From: an uncultured Pedobacter sp. | Lineage (GTDB): Bacteria > Bacteroidota > Bacteroidia > Sphingobacteriales > Sphingobacteriaceae | NCBI RefSeq assembly: GCF_946480185.1 | Contig: NZ_CAMLIG010000043.1 | Coordinates: 1-23,341, forward strand | Direction of reading: 5' to 3' | DNA length: 23,341 bases | Shown: positions 17,583-23,341 of the stretch, in pieces | Numbering within the stretch: the first letter of the stretch is position 1 | How the letters are laid out: each line of letters begins with the position of its first letter | Notes under the pieces: model-generated | Told to the model about the DNA's origin: nothing | Database searches by the model: none | The model's input: only the letters and a program-made list of their open reading frames with translations | Made by a program: the position numbers and the translations under genes

Positions 17583-17828
17583 AATTTACCTTTTGAAAGT
17601 ATAAAACCTAAATTTAAAATTCAACGCCTAAAATTACCAAACAGATTGATAGAAGTTGTCTATCAAGATAATTCAAAAACTACTTTATTAGTAACATTAA
17701 GTGAAGGCTGGCAAATTTCTTTTAGAATTCACAATGCAAGTTCAAGGATTGAACCTTCTTTAAAGTTCGATATTAATTTGGTTTCTGCACCACATTCATT
17801 GTTTGTAAATAAGTTGTTTGTCAGTTAG
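17583..17828 (+). pseudogene. 3' remnant of a HaeIII-like restriction endonuclease
   Basis: The frame reads without a stop from 17532 to 17828. From about 17583 it looks like real protein: NLPFESIKPKFKIQRLKLPN, then NSKTTLLVTLSEGWQISF, and the motif RIHNASSRIEPSLKFDINLV near the end. I recognise this C-terminal signature from HaeIII-type (GGCC-cutting) type II restriction endonucleases; this is from memory, not from a search. Only about 80 residues remain of a protein usually over 250 long. There is no ATG in frame and no space for the missing part, since the 79-residue gene ends at 17547. No methyltransferase gene is nearby. It is therefore read as a decayed restriction-modification system, with no expected activity. 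Confidence 0.6.
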
Positions 17829-17874
17829 TTTTCAACCGTTCGAGTTTATACCTCACTTGTAGCTTTCCCCTAAA

Positions 17875-18372
17875 CTATTTACAAGTTAGCTTTTTCTTAA
17901 GGATTAATCGATGAAAAGTTCCAGATTCTAAACTTTTTAAAGTGATTAGGCTATCTTTTTTATCGGTGATTATAAAGTTATCGGTGAACTTTCCACTACG
18001 GTAGCAACTGCCTTGGGTTTTGTATTTAAACTCAAAATCCACAAAATTACCGTTGAATTTTAGGGTGTCGCCAGCAACTTTATAATAGCCTTTGGCATAT
18101 TCTTTCCATTGCCCTTTATCATAACAGGGCCCGCCTTGCAAATCTGCTTTAGAGAAATTACTGATGATTACGTAAAATGAATCGCAGGTGAATGTGAAGT
18201 TAAAGCGTTGGTAGGAGATCAATTGACTTTCATTTTCTAAAGAATCTTCAATCCATTTTCCTTGTAGAAATGCCTCGCCGGTTGATTTTTCTACTTTATT
18301 AAATTTGCAGGCAGCCAAAAAAAATAAAATAGCTATAACTGAAGCACTAAGAAATGTTTTTTTAAATTCCAT
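17875..18372 (-). CDS. Small lipoprotein of unknown function
   Basis: A protein of 165 residues with a lipoprotein signal (EFKK, a hydrophobic stretch, lipobox LAAC with Cys near residue 22). The mature part resembles a lipocalin-like or META-like single beta domain: FLQGKWIEDS near its start, then alternating strands FNFTFTCDSFYVIISN, GGPCYDKGQWKEY, GYYKVAGDTLKFNG, FIITDKKDSLITLKSL and HRLILKKK. Several Cys residues (CDS, PCY, SCY, TCK) could form disulfides. It is predicted to be membrane-anchored and exposed outside the cytoplasm. It lies downstream of fumC on the same strand, but the fumC terminator separates them, so it should have its own promoter in 18373-18514. I assign no function. 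Confidence 0.8.
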   Translation of the reverse strand: MEFKKTFLSASVIAILFFLAACKFNKVEKSTGEAFLQGKWIEDSLENESQLISYQRFNFTFTCDSFYVIISNFSKADLQGGPCYDKGQWKEYAKGYYKVAGDTLKFNGNFVDFEFKYKTQGSCYRSGKFTDNFIITDKKDSLITLKSLESGTFHRLILKKKLTCK

Positions 18373-18426
18373 TTTGACGTTTGAAAGGTTGCGGTTAAGG
18401 ATTGAAACGGCATCCTTTTTTGTTTG

Positions 18427-18451
18427 CCCTTCGACTCGGCTCAGGGTGACA
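18427..18451. repeat. Second copy of the CCCTTCGA...CTCAGG dispersed repeat
   Basis: CCCTTCGACTCGGCTCAGGG followed by TGACA matches 1039-1064 with three differences. It lies in the spacer between the small lipoprotein and fumC. A 6-bp hairpin, TCTGCC-TGCT-GGCAGA, follows at 18463-18478. Confidence 0.65.
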
Positions 18452-18514
18452 AAAAAGATATATCTGCCTGCTGGCAGACTGTTAAAACGCCTACATAATT
18501 TGAGCGTATATATA

Positions 18515-18550
18515 AAAAACCACGAAGCAGAATATAGCTTCGTGGTTTTT
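18515..18550 (-). terminator. Rho-independent terminator of fumC
   Basis: A perfect 14-bp stem: AAAAACCACGAAGC at 18515-18528 with GCTTCGTGGTTTTT at 18537-18550, and an 8-base loop. It starts 5 bases beyond the fumC stop. On the minus strand it is followed by a T-run, and the symmetric A/T ends could also stop transcription from the other side. Confidence 0.92.
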
Positions 18551-18555
18551 AATTT

Positions 18556-19953
18556 TTATTTTAAAGAACCCACCATGTCCTCAGGTTTTACCCACTCGGT
18601 AAATTGTTCATGATTTAATAAGCCGGATTCAACAGCTGCTTCACGCAAAGTTTTGTTTTCTTTATGTGCTTTTTTGGCAATTTTAGCAGCGTTTTCGTAA
18701 CCGATGTGTGGGTTTAAAGCAGTTACCAACATCAAAGAATTTTCTAAATGCTTTTTGATTTCGGGCAGGTTAGGCTGAATTCCAACTGCGCAATTGTTGG
18801 TGAAAGAAACACAGGCATCGCCAATTAAACGGGCAGACTGTAATACGTTTGAGGCAATCACCGGTTTAAAAACATTCAGCTCGAAATGGCCGGTTGCGCC
18901 ACCGATAGAAACGGCAACATCATTACCCATTACCTGCGCACAAACCATAGTTAAGGCTTCTGGCTGGGTTGGATTTACTTTGCCCGGCATAATAGAAGAA
19001 CCCGGTTCGTTATCCGGAATAATGATCTCGCCAATGCCACAACGCGGGCCAGAACTCAACATTCTGATATCATTAGCTACTTTCATTAAAGAAACTGCTG
19101 TTCTTTTTAATGCGCCAGACATTTCAACCATGGCATCATGTGCGGCTAAAGCTTCAAATTTATTTGGCGCAGTAACAAAAGGCAAGCCTGTTAAAGTTGC
19201 AATGTGTTTTGCCACCAAAACGTCGTAACCTTTTGGTGTATTTAAGCCTGTACCAACGGCTGTACCGCCTAATGCTAATTCTTTAACAGCTTCCAAAGCA
19301 TTATTGATGGCTCTTATAGAGTTGGTGATTTGTTGTGCATAACCAGAAAATTCCTGTCCCAAAGTAAGCGGCGTAGCATCCATAAAATGGGTACGGCCAG
19401 TTTTGGTAATCTCGGCAAATTCCTGTGATTTTTTAGTCAGCGTATCGCGTAAAAGTGTTAAGCCCGGCAAAGTAACTTCTACCACCTGCTTGTAAGTAGC
19501 AATGTGCATAGCCGTTGGAAAGGTGTCGTTGCTTGACTGTGATTTGTTTACATCATCATTTGGGTGCAAAACTTTTTTATCATCAGCTAAAGATCCGCCG
19601 TTAATTACATGTGCTCTGTTAGCGATAACCTCATTAGCGTTCATGTTTGATTGTGTGCCCGAACCTGTTTGCCAAATCACCAAAGGAAATTCATGATCCA
19701 AGCTTCCGGTTAAAATTTCATCGCAAGCTTTTGCAATCAAATCTCTTTTTTCTGCGGATAAAACACCTAAATCGGCATTGGCCATTGCGGCCGCCTTTTT
19801 TAAATAGGCAAAAGCATGTATAATCTCAACAGGCATGGAAGCCTCCGGACCAATTTTAAAATTATTACGTGAACGCTCAGTTTGTGCTCCCCAGTATTTT
19901 TCTGCCGGAACTTTAACCTCGCCCATGGTATCATGTTCTATTCTGTATTCCAT
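18556..19953 (-). CDS. fumC: Class II fumarate hydratase
   Basis: Catalyses reversible hydration of fumarate to L-malate in the TCA cycle, as a cytoplasmic tetramer. It has 465 residues, the normal length. Visible motifs are the N-terminal [35 protein letters not shown] at ~96-109, [11 protein letters not shown] at ~140-150, [10 protein letters not shown] with His189 (the catalytic base region), and the lyase superfamily signature [13 protein letters not shown] at 318-330 with the catalytic serine at 319 or 320. The mobile loop and Asn/Lys contacts of iron-free class II fumarases are present and no cluster-binding Cys pattern is seen. The gene is monocistronic: promoter at 19977-20009, terminator just after the stop. 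Confidence 0.97.
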   Translation of the reverse strand: MEYRIEHDTMGEVKVPAEKYWGAQTERSRNNFKIGPEASMPVEIIHAFAYLKKAAAMANADLGVLSAEKRDLIAKACDEILTGSLDHEFPLVIWQTGSGTQSNMNANEVIANRAHVINGGSLADDKKVLHPNDDVNKSQSSNDTFPTAMHIATYKQVVEVTLPGLTLLRDTLTKKSQEFAEITKTGRTHFMDATPLTLGQEFSGYAQQITNSIRAINNALEAVKELALGGTAVGTGLNTPKGYDVLVAKHIATLTGLPFVTAPNKFEALAAHDAMVEMSGALKRTAVSLMKVANDIRMLSSGPRCGIGEIIIPDNEPGSSIMPGKVNPTQPEALTMVCAQVMGNDVAVSIGGATGHFELNVFKPVIASNVLQSARLIGDACVSFTNNCAVGIQPNLPEIKKHLENSLMLVTALNPHIGYENAAKIAKKAHKENKTLREAAVESGLLNHEQFTEWVKPEDMVGSLK

Positions 19954-19976
19954 TTGTTTGCTTTTTGTTATGGCTG

Positions 19977-20009
19977 CAAAATTAGTGTTTTTGAAAGGGA
20001 AAGCCCAAT
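19977..20009 (-). promoter_or_regulatory. Promoter of fumC
   Basis: Read on the minus strand, TAATTTTG (19977-19984) matches the Bacteroidota -7 consensus TAnnTTTG in full. ATTG (20006-20009), 21 bases upstream, fits the -33 TTTG in three of four positions at accepted spacing. Transcription should start near 19970, giving a leader under 20 bases. Confidence 0.65.
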
Positions 20010-20100
20010 AATTAGCCTATTAATGTGCAAAACTCTCTTTGTTTTTATACAGATATAATTTCTAATTTCCCGGCTCGTTTAAAATGTTTAAAATTTGATA

Positions 20101-21294
20101 ATGATTAAGAGATTTCCTTCACATTTATTGCTGATTCCCATTTTTATTTTAGGTGCCTGTTCTTCATCTGGCTCAAAAGAGCAAAAAGACAAAGAGAAAA
20201 TCGTTGATCATTCAAAAGCCGATAGCCTATCGATAATTTTTGATCAAAAAAATAATGATAAAAAGCTAGATGCGTATTTTAACGATATCCACCGTAAGCG
20301 CAATTATAACGGTAACGTATTAATTGCCAAAAAAGGAAAAATTATTTACGAGGGTACTTTTGGCTGGGCCGATTACCTGCACCGCGATTCCTTGAAAATA
20401 GATTCTAAATTTCAGCTGGCTTCCATTTCTAAAACCATGACCGGTACTGCTGTGCTGATGTTGATGGAGCGAGGAAAATTGAAGCTATCGCAAACGGTAG
20501 ATGAGTTTTTTCCTCAGTTTCCGTACAAAGGCATCACCATTGAAATGTTGCTTTCGCACCGCTCTGGCTTAAATAACTATGTTTATTTTACCGATGGTAT
20601 CTGGAAAGATAAAAATAAAGGAATGAGCAATTTGGATGTGATTAACTTGTATGCGCAATATAAACCTGCGCCTTATTTTCCACCAAACAGGCAGTTCCAT
20701 TATAACAACACCAATTTTATGTTGCTATCTGCTATTGTTGCCAAAGTTAGCGGGATGCAGTTTGAAGATTTTATGCAACAGAATATTTTTAAGCCTTGTA
20801 ATATGAAAAACACGGCTATTTATTCCACCACTAAATATCAAAAAATACCGGTTGATGTAGTTGGTCATGATCGCGTTTGGCGTTTTTCCGTTCGTCAGAA
20901 TTTTTTGGATGGACCTACTGGGGATAAAGGCGTTTACTCAACGGTTAAAGATTTGTTCTTGTTTGACAGGGCTTTACGTGACGGTCGTTTATTAAGTCAG
21001 CGCACTTTAGATTCGGCTTATACGCCACATAGCAAATTACAGAGCAACTATTTTGGCTACGGATTGGGCTGGAGAATGTATGTAGATTCTGCCAGAAAAG
21101 AACAGGTGATTTACCATACTGGCTGGTGGCATGGTTTCCGTCATATTTATCTACGAGATATGAAACGCGACATTACCATTGTAATTTTAAGCAATTTGGT
21201 GAACGGAAGCATCAACCAAATAGACGATGTGTATAAGATTTTAGGAATGCCAGTGGTAAGACGTGGTGCCGGCGGCGGTAGTGATGATGAATAG
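20101..21294 (+). CDS. Serine hydrolase of the beta-lactamase/PBP4* family (lipoprotein)
   Basis: The protein has 397 residues from the ATG at 20101; a TTG two codons upstream is less likely. The N-terminus is a lipoprotein signal with lipobox LGAC, then a charged linker. The class C beta-lactamase-like fold starts around 55. The nucleophile motif SISK is at 108-111, the second motif YNN is at ~201-203 within FHYNNTNFMLL, and the third is HTG in YHTGWWHGFRH near residue 340. Members include D-aminopeptidases, esterases and penicillin-binding-like proteins, so it should not be read as evidence of antibiotic resistance. It is predicted to act in the periplasm or at the cell surface. It is divergent from fumC (147 bases) and ends 33 bases from the convergent oxidoreductase gene. 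Confidence 0.92.
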   Translation: MIKRFPSHLLLIPIFILGACSSSGSKEQKDKEKIVDHSKADSLSIIFDQKNNDKKLDAYFNDIHRKRNYNGNVLIAKKGKIIYEGTFGWADYLHRDSLKIDSKFQLASISKTMTGTAVLMLMERGKLKLSQTVDEFFPQFPYKGITIEMLLSHRSGLNNYVYFTDGIWKDKNKGMSNLDVINLYAQYKPAPYFPPNRQFHYNNTNFMLLSAIVAKVSGMQFEDFMQQNIFKPCNMKNTAIYSTTKYQKIPVDVVGHDRVWRFSVRQNFLDGPTGDKGVYSTVKDLFLFDRALRDGRLLSQRTLDSAYTPHSKLQSNYFGYGLGWRMYVDSARKEQVIYHTGWWHGFRHIYLRDMKRDITIVILSNLVNGSINQIDDVYKILGMPVVRRGAGGGSDDE

Positions 21295-21327
21295 AAATCG
21301 TGGGTGTTTCTGCGGAATTCGCATAAC

Positions 21328-22446
21328 TCAAAAAGATTTTCCGTGAGTTTGGGCAACAACTCTTTTGGTAATTGAAGGAAAGCTTTTTAAAGAGGAAACA
21401 GCCAATTCTGTTAAAAAATTATTCCCGAAAAGTTGTTGGATTCCTCTGCCAATTTTCAATCGTAAGGCAAATTCTTTGTTCCAAGTTTCGGTATAAGTTC
21501 TTTCCAGATTTAACCGGTTTTGTGGATTTAAACCGTTGGAGCAATTGGCAATAATCTGTTCAGCTAAAATTTTACCCGAATGAATAGCGATAGCCATTCC
21601 GTTACCGCAAAGTGGCGCAATCATTCCGGCGGTATCGCCACACATTAAAATATGTTTTTCTACCAATGATTTTTTACGGAACGAAATCTCGTTAATGGTT
21701 TCGGGATGTGGCCATATAAACTCAGAATTGCTGAAAAATCTTTTCAAATGCGGATTTTGGTACAGGATATTTTCTTCCATTTCTGGGATGTTGCCAAATT
21801 TTTTCAGGTATTTGTTTTCTGCCAGATAGCACAGGCAGTATAAATCACCTTCTATTTTATTGATACCACAATAACCGCCTTTAAAATTATCCAGCTGAAT
21901 AGTGTCTTTAGGGAAATCTGTTTTGATATGATATTTTACACCAACGTAGGGACTGCGTTCGTAAAAAAATCTGCGGTTTAGTTTTTGGTCGAGGTTGGAG
22001 CGTTTGCCAAAAGCACCAATGACTAAATCTGCGGTTAGCGTTTTCAAGCTTGTTTCAACTGCAAAATTTTCATCGTTAAAACGGACGTCGTTAACTTTGG
22101 TCTCTAATATAAATTGAACTCCTGCTTTTTGGGCAATTTCAAACAGCGCATTGTCCAGAGTAAAACGGCTAATCCCAAAAGCACCTAAATCTAAATCAGC
22201 TTTTAGTGCATTTCCTTTCGGCGAGGTGACTATTAATTTGGAGATTTGTGAAGCATCATAATCATCAGGCTTAAAGCCGATGCTTTGCAGAAAAGGTAAA
22301 ACTTCGTTACTTACATATTCGCCACAAACCCGGTTGAAAGGATATTTTTTACGTTCGATGAGCGTAACTTCAAAACCGTTTTTTGCGAGTGGAATGGAAC
22401 TGGTTAAACCAGCCAATCCGCCACCGATAACAATGATTGAAGTCAT
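21328..22446 (-). CDS. FAD-dependent oxidoreductase (geranylgeranyl reductase-like)
   Basis: A protein of 372 residues. The Rossmann FAD motif GGGLAG is at 8-13, with Glu31 at the end of the second strand (VTLIERKKYP) to hold the ribose, followed by RVCGEYVS. The second FAD motif is GDTAGMIAPLCGNGMAIAI at ~273-291. The overall pattern is that of the geranylgeranyl reductase/aromatic hydroxylase family. It is the third gene after the type III polyketide synthase and the methyltransferase, a setting in which such flavoproteins hydroxylate or reduce the phenolic product, as SrsC does in S. griseus. That role is inferred from context. The gap to the methyltransferase gene holds the heptad array. 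No terminator is obvious in the 33-base convergent gap. Confidence 0.9.
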   Translation of the reverse strand: MTSIIVIGGGLAGLTSSIPLAKNGFEVTLIERKKYPFNRVCGEYVSNEVLPFLQSIGFKPDDYDASQISKLIVTSPKGNALKADLDLGAFGISRFTLDNALFEIAQKAGVQFILETKVNDVRFNDENFAVETSLKTLTADLVIGAFGKRSNLDQKLNRRFFYERSPYVGVKYHIKTDFPKDTIQLDNFKGGYCGINKIEGDLYCLCYLAENKYLKKFGNIPEMEENILYQNPHLKRFFSNSEFIWPHPETINEISFRKKSLVEKHILMCGDTAGMIAPLCGNGMAIAIHSGKILAEQIIANCSNGLNPQNRLNLERTYTETWNKEFALRLKIGRGIQQLFGNNFLTELAVSSLKSFPSITKRVVAQTHGKSF

Positions 22447-22479
22447 TTATAAGTTTATTTTTATCTACGTAGCTCTGCG

Positions 22480-22521
22480 CCTTCAACCTTAAGCCTCACA
22501 CCTTTTACCTTAAACCCTTTT
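22480..22521. repeat. Six-unit heptanucleotide array
   Basis: Read on the plus strand the units are CCTTCAA, CCTTAAG, CCTCACA, CCTTTTA, CCTTAAA and CCCTTTT, each exactly 7 bases long and beginning CC. The left five lie in or reach the gap between the oxidoreductase ATG and the methyltransferase stop (TAA on the minus strand at 22510-22512), and the array runs into the last codons of the methyltransferase. On the transcript the units read as NNNAAGG, rich in purines. Confidence 0.75.
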
Positions 22522-23211
22522 ACGGATAACCACCTGCCACCTAAAAGCCCACATCCATTTAATGCTGTAATCTTTTGCGCCTACTTTTTCTAACAGTGTT
22601 TCCAGCTCGTGGCGTTTAAAACTCCGTAGAACGGATAATTTACTGTCATGCTTTACCATGGGCGATTTGGAAAACAATTGCGTTAACCAGCCAATAGCAT
22701 GATAAGCCAGCGGATGGCGGTGCAAATCATTGATAATTACTGCTTTTTTTGAGGCGTGGAGCATTTTTTGAACCAACTTAACCCAGGCTTCATTGTCAAA
22801 ATGATGCGTAAAAAGGGAACTGATGACCACATCAAACTCGTTTTCCTGGAAATCTTCTGTTAAAACATCCGCCAAACGGAAACTTAAACCTGGATAATTT
22901 TTACTTGCCCGAACGGCATACGCTATCGCAGATTCGGTGGCATCCACACCCACAAAGTTGAGTTTCAAATTTTGGTCTCTAAAATATTTATCCAATACTT
23001 TAAGGCTATCGCCACCGCCACAGCCCCAATCGCAAATCACATCCCCGTTCCTTATGCCGATTTGTTTAAAAGCATCGTAAAAAACAGAAAAACCACCCAA
23101 CAGTTTATTGATGGTTTCCAATTCTTTTAAAACCGGGTCAATTTCCAAAGCAGGCAACGCAAAATTGTCCATAATTTCTTCCTCTGTACTTCTGTGGCTA
23201 AAATCAGGCAT
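22510..23211 (-). CDS. Class I SAM-dependent methyltransferase
   Basis: A protein of 233 residues. Motif I is DWGCGGGDSL at 61-70, followed by the acidic motif II in NFVGVDATESAI, LADVLTEDF as motif III, and FDVVISSLFTHHF as the post-motif strand, so the SAM-binding fold is intact. The start is the ATG at 23211, which overlaps the polyketide synthase stop by 8 bases; a later ATG at 23172 would remove the conserved-looking MPDFSHRSTEEEIMD start. It probably methylates the phenolic product of the adjacent type III polyketide synthase, as SrsB does in S. griseus; C- or O-methylation cannot be told apart here. It is not a restriction methyltransferase (no NPPY or PCQ motif). Confidence 0.92.
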   Translation of the reverse strand: MPDFSHRSTEEEIMDNFALPALEIDPVLKELETINKLLGGFSVFYDAFKQIGIRNGDVICDWGCGGGDSLKVLDKYFRDQNLKLNFVGVDATESAIAYAVRASKNYPGLSFRLADVLTEDFQENEFDVVISSLFTHHFDNEAWVKLVQKMLHASKKAVIINDLHRHPLAYHAIGWLTQLFSKSPMVKHDSKLSVLRSFKRHELETLLEKVGAKDYSIKWMWAFRWQVVIRKRV

Positions 23212-23341
23212 ATTTTAAAATCATACTTTCAAATGTTAATCCCGGACCAAATGCGAAACTTAAAATATTTTTACCGGATTGTTGTGCCGATGCTTTTCTG
23301 CCCAATTCTTCCAACACGAATATAATGGTAGTGGAAGACAT
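23204..23341 (-). CDS. Type III polyketide synthase, C-terminal end (partial)
   Basis: Only the last 45 codons lie in the window; the 5' part is beyond 23341. The peptide starts MSSTTIIFVLEELGRK and contains AFGPGLTFESMIL, which align with the chalcone synthase C-terminal MSS...VLFILDEM and GFGPGLTVE segments. In chalcone synthases the catalytic Asn (of the Cys-His-Asn triad) directly precedes this Met, so that codon should be the first one outside the window. The enzyme condenses an acyl-CoA starter with malonyl-CoA units to pyrones, resorcinols or phloroglucinols. The stop codon TGA overlaps the methyltransferase start. The edge ATG is an internal Met codon, not the gene's start. Confidence 0.88.
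   Translation of the reverse strand: MSSTTIIFVLEELGRKASAQQSGKNILSFAFGPGLTFESMILKYA

Noticed and set aside
18794..19228. 144-codon frame antisense to fumC
   Set aside because: It lies wholly inside fumC, whose motifs are unambiguous; composition is that of a shadow frame.
20101..21294. Reading the serine hydrolase as an antibiotic-resistance beta-lactamase
   Set aside because: The SISK/YNN/HTG pattern is shared by many esterases and peptidases, and the lipoprotein anchor and linker are not those of class C resistance enzymes.
22510..23211. The methyltransferase as a partner of the restriction remnant
   Set aside because: It is a small-molecule type class I methyltransferase overlapping the polyketide synthase gene, 5 kb away, without DNA methyltransferase motifs.
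1..23341. CRISPR array, tRNA, rRNA or prophage
   Set aside because: No regularly spaced identical repeats with unique spacers, no tRNA-like cloverleaf and no phage or transposase genes were seen on reading both strands; the only short-period array is the heptad repeat.

Overview
The window looks like a chromosomal segment from a Bacteroidota bacterium of the Sphingobacteriaceae, most like Pedobacter. The grounds are low-GC coding sequence, an enlarged SecA of the Bacteroidota type, several short Bacteroidota lipoproteins (one DUF6503-like), promoter elements matching the TAnnTTTG -7 consensus, and intergenic hairpins and dispersed repeats of the kind scattered through these genomes. The genus is an inference. 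I see no rRNA, tRNA, CRISPR array, transposase or prophage.

Layout. Positions 1-1287 hold no credible gene and are built of repeated blocks and hairpins. Positions 1288-6739 (minus strand) hold secA, a SPOR-domain protein directly abutting it, an overlapping M20 amidohydrolase, and a small lipoprotein. A repeat-bearing gap (6740-7105) precedes a long secreted PIG-L deacetylase (7106-9532, minus), which diverges from a DUF6503-like lipoprotein (9757-10485, plus). After a second repeat-bearing gap comes the DUF1800/DUF1501 pair (10904-14118), closed by a strong terminator.

Positions 14334-17138 form a phosphate locus: a PhoR-like histidine kinase, a DUF47 (PhoU-like) protein and a PiT phosphate transporter, closed by a terminator. 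Upstream of the DUF47 gene are two exact TTAACA direct repeats with an 11-bp period, just ahead of a perfect -7 element. This resembles a Pho box. No response regulator gene lies beside the kinase.

Positions 17308-17828 hold a small hypothetical gene and the 3' remnant of what looks like a HaeIII-type restriction endonuclease. Then come a small lipoprotein and fumC (minus), with a clear promoter and terminator for fumC, and a divergent serine hydrolase lipoprotein (plus).

The right end (21328-23341, minus) is the downstream part of a type III polyketide synthase cluster: the last 45 codons of the synthase, an overlapping SAM methyltransferase, and an FAD-dependent oxidoreductase. The gene order recalls srsABC of Streptomyces griseus (alkylresorcinol to methylated quinone), so a phenolic lipid or quinone product is plausible. 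A six-unit heptanucleotide array sits between the methyltransferase and oxidoreductase genes.

The items most worth a second look are the Pho-box-like repeats, the polyketide cluster, the restriction enzyme remnant and the heptad array. I did not find a clear-cut new defence or mobile system.
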